Below are positions 6,975 through 9,895 of a DNA stretch of 9,895 bases, piece after piece (position 1 is the first letter of the stretch; the number at the start of each line of letters is the position of its first letter). The translations under genes and the position numbers were made by a program. Location of the stretch: NCBI GenBank assembly GCA_946480685.1, contig CAMLLI010000083.1:1-9895 (forward strand). Reading direction: 5' to 3'. The notes below the pieces were generated by a model that ran no database searches, was not told the DNA's origin, and saw only the letters and a program-made list of their open reading frames with translations. This DNA comes from an uncultured Flammeovirgaceae bacterium. Its GTDB lineage: Bacteria; Bacteroidota; Bacteroidia; Cytophagales; Cyclobacteriaceae.

Positions 6975-6991
6975 TCGTAAATCCGATAGAT

Positions 6992-7504
6992 ATGAAAAAG
7001 GTGATTGGAGGAATTATGCTGATGGGAAGTCTGGTTGCCTGCCAGGACAACGAAACAACGGGCGACAAAGATTTTACCGGCAATGAAACGGTTTATGCAC
7101 TGACTGCGGGTTCGGAATATGATGTAGACGGAACTGTGACACTGAAAGAAAAGAAGGACGGCAGCACGGTGGTGATCGTAGCGCTTTCAGGAACGGAGGG
7201 CAGCGCAGAGCACCCTGTACATATACACCTGGGTGATATCTCTGCTCCGGGTGCGGATGTATACGCTTTATTGAATCCTGTCGTGGGAAGCGCGGGAACA
7301 AGTGAAACAATACTTACCAAAGTAGCCGATGAGTCGGCCATAACATACAAGCAACTGGTAGCACTCGATGCCTGCATGAAAGTACACCTGGCTGCTACCG
7401 GTGAAAGTAAAGATATTATTCTGGCAGGCGGCAACATCGGTAGTGCTGTAACCAAAGCTTCTTCTTCCGGCCGTGTCGCTTTCGGAGTATGCAAGAGCGA
7501 ATAA
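6992..7504 (+). CDS. Lipoprotein with HxxHxH motif, CHRD-like
   Basis: 170-residue lipoprotein. The signal peptide MKKVIGGIMLMGSLVAC ends in an ideal lipobox LVAC with Cys17 lipidated. The mature protein is beta-rich: YDVDGTVTLKEKKDGSTVVIV (43-63), then HPVHIHLGDISAPGA (74-88) with H74, H77 and H79, later KVHLAATGES (130-139) and ILAGGNIG (143-150). A beta sandwich with HiHxG and a late xVHL strand is the layout of CHRD domains, and the HxH also recalls Cu/Zn superoxide dismutase, although the full SOD ligand set is not visible. C128 and C167 could form a disulfide. A longer frame from 6896 exists, but ATG 6992 starts the lipoprotein signal and follows the promoter. It is the only plus-strand gene and is likely monocistronic, with a terminator after it. 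Function is not known; metal or ligand binding is a guess. Confidence 0.8.
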   Translation: MKKVIGGIMLMGSLVACQDNETTGDKDFTGNETVYALTAGSEYDVDGTVTLKEKKDGSTVVIVALSGTEGSAEHPVHIHLGDISAPGADVYALLNPVVGSAGTSETILTKVADESAITYKQLVALDACMKVHLAATGESKDIILAGGNIGSAVTKASSSGRVAFGVCKSE

Positions 7505-7519
7505 AATGAAATTCTGATC

Positions 7520-7541
7520 TATATATAGTCCGCTATATATA
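7520..7541. repeat. AT-rich inverted repeat between convergent genes
   Basis: Perfect 9-bp inverted repeat TATATATAG (7520-7528) and CTATATATA (7533-7541) with a four-base TCCG loop. It directly abuts the terminator hairpin that starts at 7541. It could be a weak second hairpin or a protein-binding palindrome. Confidence 0.6.
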
Positions 7542-7576
7542 AAAGCCGTTCTGTAATCTTATGGAACGGCTTTTTT
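7541..7576 (+). terminator. Terminator of the CHRD-like lipoprotein, possibly bidirectional
   Basis: An 11-bp stem AAAAGCCGTTC (7541-7551) and GAACGGCTTTT (7564-7574) encloses a 12-base loop and is followed on the plus strand by a T run (7571-7576, then G and more T). On the minus strand the stem also ends in UUUU, so it may stop transcription of the convergent gene ending at 7586 as well. Confidence 0.88.
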
Positions 7577-7585
7577 GTTTTTACA

Positions 7586-8083
7586 TCAGGCGTTGATCAC
7601 ATCGTGCAACTGGTCATTCTTATTCCGCAGATCGATACCGCCTTCGAGATATGATTTGAGATTGGCGAGATAGAACGTCCAGCCCTGCATGCAGCCGAGA
7701 TGATAATTTACTCTTCCTTCCTCGGTAAGCGGTATATTACTCTGCGTGAGTACGCATACGGTCTCCTCGTGTTCTTCCTTCACGTGAACGTTCACGATGC
7801 ATCCACCGGAGAATGTAAACTGAAATGAATCTGTTCCATTAGCCTGCAATACTTTTCCATATTCTACTGTCTCATCGCCATAACCGAACCACAACCAGGT
7901 ATAGGTGTCGCCTGCCTGCACATTGGTGTGTGCTTCACGCGGAGTACCATCAGGTTTTACAAAGGCAGCTAGTCGTAGAAACCATTCTTCAAGTCCCTGT
8001 TGAGTTGCCCAACTGTTGTATATAGACTTTGCATCAGTCTTGATGCTTATGCGTTTGGTAAACGTACTCCAGTCGTATTGCAT
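7586..8083 (-). CDS. SRPBCC / AHSA1-like domain protein
   Basis: 165-residue cytoplasmic protein spanning one START/Bet v 1-like (SRPBCC) domain of the AHSA1 type. It opens FTKRISIKTDAKSIYNSWATQQGLEEWFL (8-36), the usual first strand and the helix pair ending in the W-F segment. Strands follow with GDTYTWLWFGYGDETVEYGKVL, FQFTFSGG and VCVLTQSNI, then the long C-terminal helix NYHLGCMQGWTFYLANLKSYLEGG that closes the hydrophobic cavity. The length is typical. Such proteins bind hydrophobic ligands or act as stress-linked accessory proteins; nothing in the sequence fixes a ligand. It converges on the CHRD-like gene at a shared terminator and lies 123 bases after the EF-G-like gene. No good consensus promoter was found in that gap, and no terminator for the EF-G-like gene either, so co-transcription is possible. 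Confidence 0.87.
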   Translation of the reverse strand: MQYDWSTFTKRISIKTDAKSIYNSWATQQGLEEWFLRLAAFVKPDGTPREAHTNVQAGDTYTWLWFGYGDETVEYGKVLQANGTDSFQFTFSGGCIVNVHVKEEHEETVCVLTQSNIPLTEEGRVNYHLGCMQGWTFYLANLKSYLEGGIDLRNKNDQLHDVINA

Positions 8084-8206
8084 ACAATAATTTTTTATAT
8101 ACCGGTAACCATATTAATACTTCCCACAAGATGAGACAAAAAATATTATCCCGCAGATTGCGACTTACACGGATGCACAACCTGCAGGATAAATCCTCCA
8201 AACTAT

Positions 8207-9895
8207 TTATACTTCTTCCAATACCTGTAACGACCTGGCGAGCTTCTGTTGTAATTCAAAAGACACTGGCACAAAATCAGCGAAGCGTTGTGTAAAGCTG
8301 GCGCGACCTTGCGAGAGTGATCGCAATGTAGTGGAGTATTTATCCAACTCCGCCAGCGGCACACGCGCTTTTATTACCTGGTAATTTCCTTTACTATCCA
8401 TACCCATGATTAATGCCCTGCGGGTTTGCAGATCGCCCATCACCTCGCCCATTACTTCTTCGGGTAACATAATTTCAACATCGTATACCGGCTCCAGCAA
8501 CTGTGGTTCGGCTTTCAGGAATGCATCTTTAAATGCCATCATCCCTGCTATCTTGAAAGATATATCATTGGAATCTACCGGGTGCATTTTACCATCGTAT
8601 ACCATTACCCGTACATCGCGAACATACGATCCGGTAATCGGGCCTTCTTCCATTTTCTCCATAACACCTTTGAGTATAGAAGGTATAAATCGGGCATCAA
8701 TCACACCGCCTACTATACAATTATAGAATACAAGTTTACCGCCCCACTCGAGGTCGAGTACTTCTTTACCCCGCACACTATATTCAGTCGGGTCGGGCAT
8801 GCCTTCTATATAGGGCTCTATCTTGAGATGTACTTCGCCAAACTGCCCTGCCCCACCCGATTGTTTTTTATGTCGATAACTGGAGGTTGCACTTTTACGA
8901 ATTGTCTCACGATATGATATTCGCGGACTTTCAAAATTAACATGAAGCTTATATACATTTTCCAAAAACCATTTACATACAGCCAGGTGTAGTTCACCTT
9001 GTCCGGATACAATTAACTGCCGAAGTTCTTTGGAGAAAGCCACTTCAATGGTTGGATCTTCCTGGTGAATCTTCTGCAATACTTCGCCGATCTTCTCATC
9101 ATCATTTTTACTCAAGGCAATTACTGCAGTGCGAATACGAGGCTCTGGGAATTCAATGGGTTCTATGGTAACATCAAATCCTTTTGCGTGCAGTGTTTGA
9201 TTGGTAAAGGTATCTTTCAGTTTTAGTGTAGCGCCTATATCTCCGGCTACTAACTTATCTACCGGTGTGCGGCTCTTTCCATCCATAATGAAGAGCTGAT
9301 GTATACGTTCTGTAGCACCCGTCTGACTGTTGATAAGTTCTGAGTTTGTATTTACTTCTCCCGATATAACTTTAAAGAACGACAGCTTGCCGAGGTTCGG
9401 CTCTATATGTGACTTGAATATAAACAACACCGTAGGTTGTGCCGGATCAAAGGTAAGATCTTTACCATCTATAGTACGTTCGGGTGTGGCTTCACACGGG
9501 CATGGTGCTACGTTATCAATAAAGCCCATCATTCTGCCACTGCCCATGTTTCGTTTGGCCGACATTACAAATACCGGAAATACATCATGATGAATCATTC
9601 CGAGTTTCAATCCTTCACGCATTTCATCTTCATCGAGCGTACCTTTCTCAAAATATTTTTCCATCAGCTTCTCATCATTCTCCGCTGCCTTTTCTACCAA
9701 CACATTGTGCAACGCCGTAGCGCGTTCTTTCTCTTCATCTGGTATAGGAAGTTTCTGCGGCTTGCCTCCCTCGGGCGGAAATGTATACATGACCATGCGC
9801 AGCAGATCGATGATGGCACGAAAACTTTCTCCTTGTGTTACGGGGTATTGCATTTGTGTAACAGCGCTGCCGAAGCGCTCGCGCAGACTGACAAG
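8207..9895 (-). CDS. EF-G-like translation factor, second type (5' end outside window)
   Basis: 562 residues are visible. The frame stays open to the window edge and the residues before the Met at 9853 (LRERFGSAVTQ) match EF-G, so the gene continues beyond 9895 and the GTP-binding motifs are not in view. Numbering from that Met: end of the G domain to about 137, domain II 138-235, domain III 237-312 with SGQGELHL (283-290), domain IV 315-452 with HKKQSGGAGQFG and the tip loop DGKMHPVDSND (420-430), and domain V 453-548 with EPVYDVEIMLPEEVMGEVMGDL and the SLSQGRASF signature. These domains drive tRNA-mRNA translocation on the ribosome. Compared with E. coli EF-G, domain IV has an extra segment of about 16 residues near 358-373. 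Divergence from canonical EF-G suggests the paralog known in Bacteroidota as EF-G2/FusA2, but this is inferred. No housekeeping str-operon neighbours such as rpsG or tuf are present downstream. Confidence 0.88.
   Translation of the reverse strand, partial: LVSLRERFGSAVTQMQYPVTQGESFRAIIDLLRMVMYTFPPEGGKPQKLPIPDEEKERATALHNVLVEKAAENDEKLMEKYFEKGTLDEDEMREGLKLGMIHHDVFPVFVMSAKRNMGSGRMMGFIDNVAPCPCEATPERTIDGKDLTFDPAQPTVLFIFKSHIEPNLGKLSFFKVISGEVNTNSELINSQTGATERIHQLFIMDGKSRTPVDKLVAGDIGATLKLKDTFTNQTLHAKGFDVTIEPIEFPEPRIRTAVIALSKNDDEKIGEVLQKIHQEDPTIEVAFSKELRQLIVSGQGELHLAVCKWFLENVYKLHVNFESPRISYRETIRKSATSSYRHKKQSGGAGQFGEVHLKIEPYIEGMPDPTEYSVRGKEVLDLEWGGKLVFYNCIVGGVIDARFIPSILKGVMEKMEEGPITGSYVRDVRVMVYDGKMHPVDSNDISFKIAGMMAFKDAFLKAEPQLLEPVYDVEIMLPEEVMGEVMGDLQTRRALIMGMDSKGNYQVIKARVPLAELDKYSTTLRSLSQGRASFTQRFADFVPVSFELQQKLARSLQVLEEV

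Noticed and set aside
6896..6991. Longer start for the plus-strand lipoprotein at 6896.
   Set aside because: It would bury the lipoprotein signal and include the predicted promoter in the coding region.
8181..8202. Short palindromes CCTGCAGG and AGGATAAATCCT after the EF-G-like gene, considered as a terminator.
   Set aside because: The stem is only five bases with a two-base loop, and no T run follows on the minus strand.
8084..8206. Promoter for the SRPBCC gene, from TATTTTTTG on the minus strand.
   Set aside because: The spacing inside the box is off by one base and no upstream TTTG lies at the right distance.

Overview
The window looks like chromosomal DNA of a member of the Bacteroidota, most likely a Cytophagales-type environmental species. 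GC is in the mid-40s percent by eye. The evidence is that Shine-Dalgarno sites are weak or absent before most genes, the one plus-strand gene has a Bacteroidota-type promoter (TTTG, 17 bp, TAACTTTA), signal peptides are cut before Gln or at a lipobox Cys, and there are DUF3052, LPP20-like and second-type EF-G genes. Species assignment is inference. No tRNA, rRNA, CRISPR array, insertion sequence or phage gene was seen, and no gene-free stretch exceeds 300 bases.

Layout (nine of ten genes lie on the minus strand, so reading runs from high to low coordinates): 9895-8207 is the C-terminal 562 residues of an EF-G-like translation factor that runs off the window. 8083-7586 is an SRPBCC/AHSA1-type protein. 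6992-7504 is the only plus-strand gene, a small lipoprotein with an HxxHxH motif and a CHRD-like look. It converges on the SRPBCC gene at a shared hairpin terminator and diverges from the next gene. 6851-5487 and 5405-4836 are two lipoproteins that both appear to carry an LPP20-like domain, closed by a strong terminator at 4780-4808. 4721-3184 is a tightly packed three-gene unit: DUF3052 protein, membrane-anchored J-domain protein and YciH/SUI1-type factor, with a 4-bp overlap and then a 3-bp gap. 3062-11 is a two-gene unit of exported amidohydrolase-fold proteins.

The most interesting unit is the last. The downstream protein (11-1375) keeps the full set of metal-binding residues expected of an amidohydrolase. 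Its upstream partner (1389-3062) keeps the fold but has lost every recognisable metal ligand and gained a charged linker and a C-terminal beta-rich domain. This looks like an enzyme/pseudoenzyme pair in the cell envelope. Second in interest are the DUF3052/J-domain/YciH unit, which joins a membrane co-chaperone to a translation-initiation-type protein, and the tandem LPP20-like lipoproteins. I see no defence, mobile or secondary-metabolite system here.
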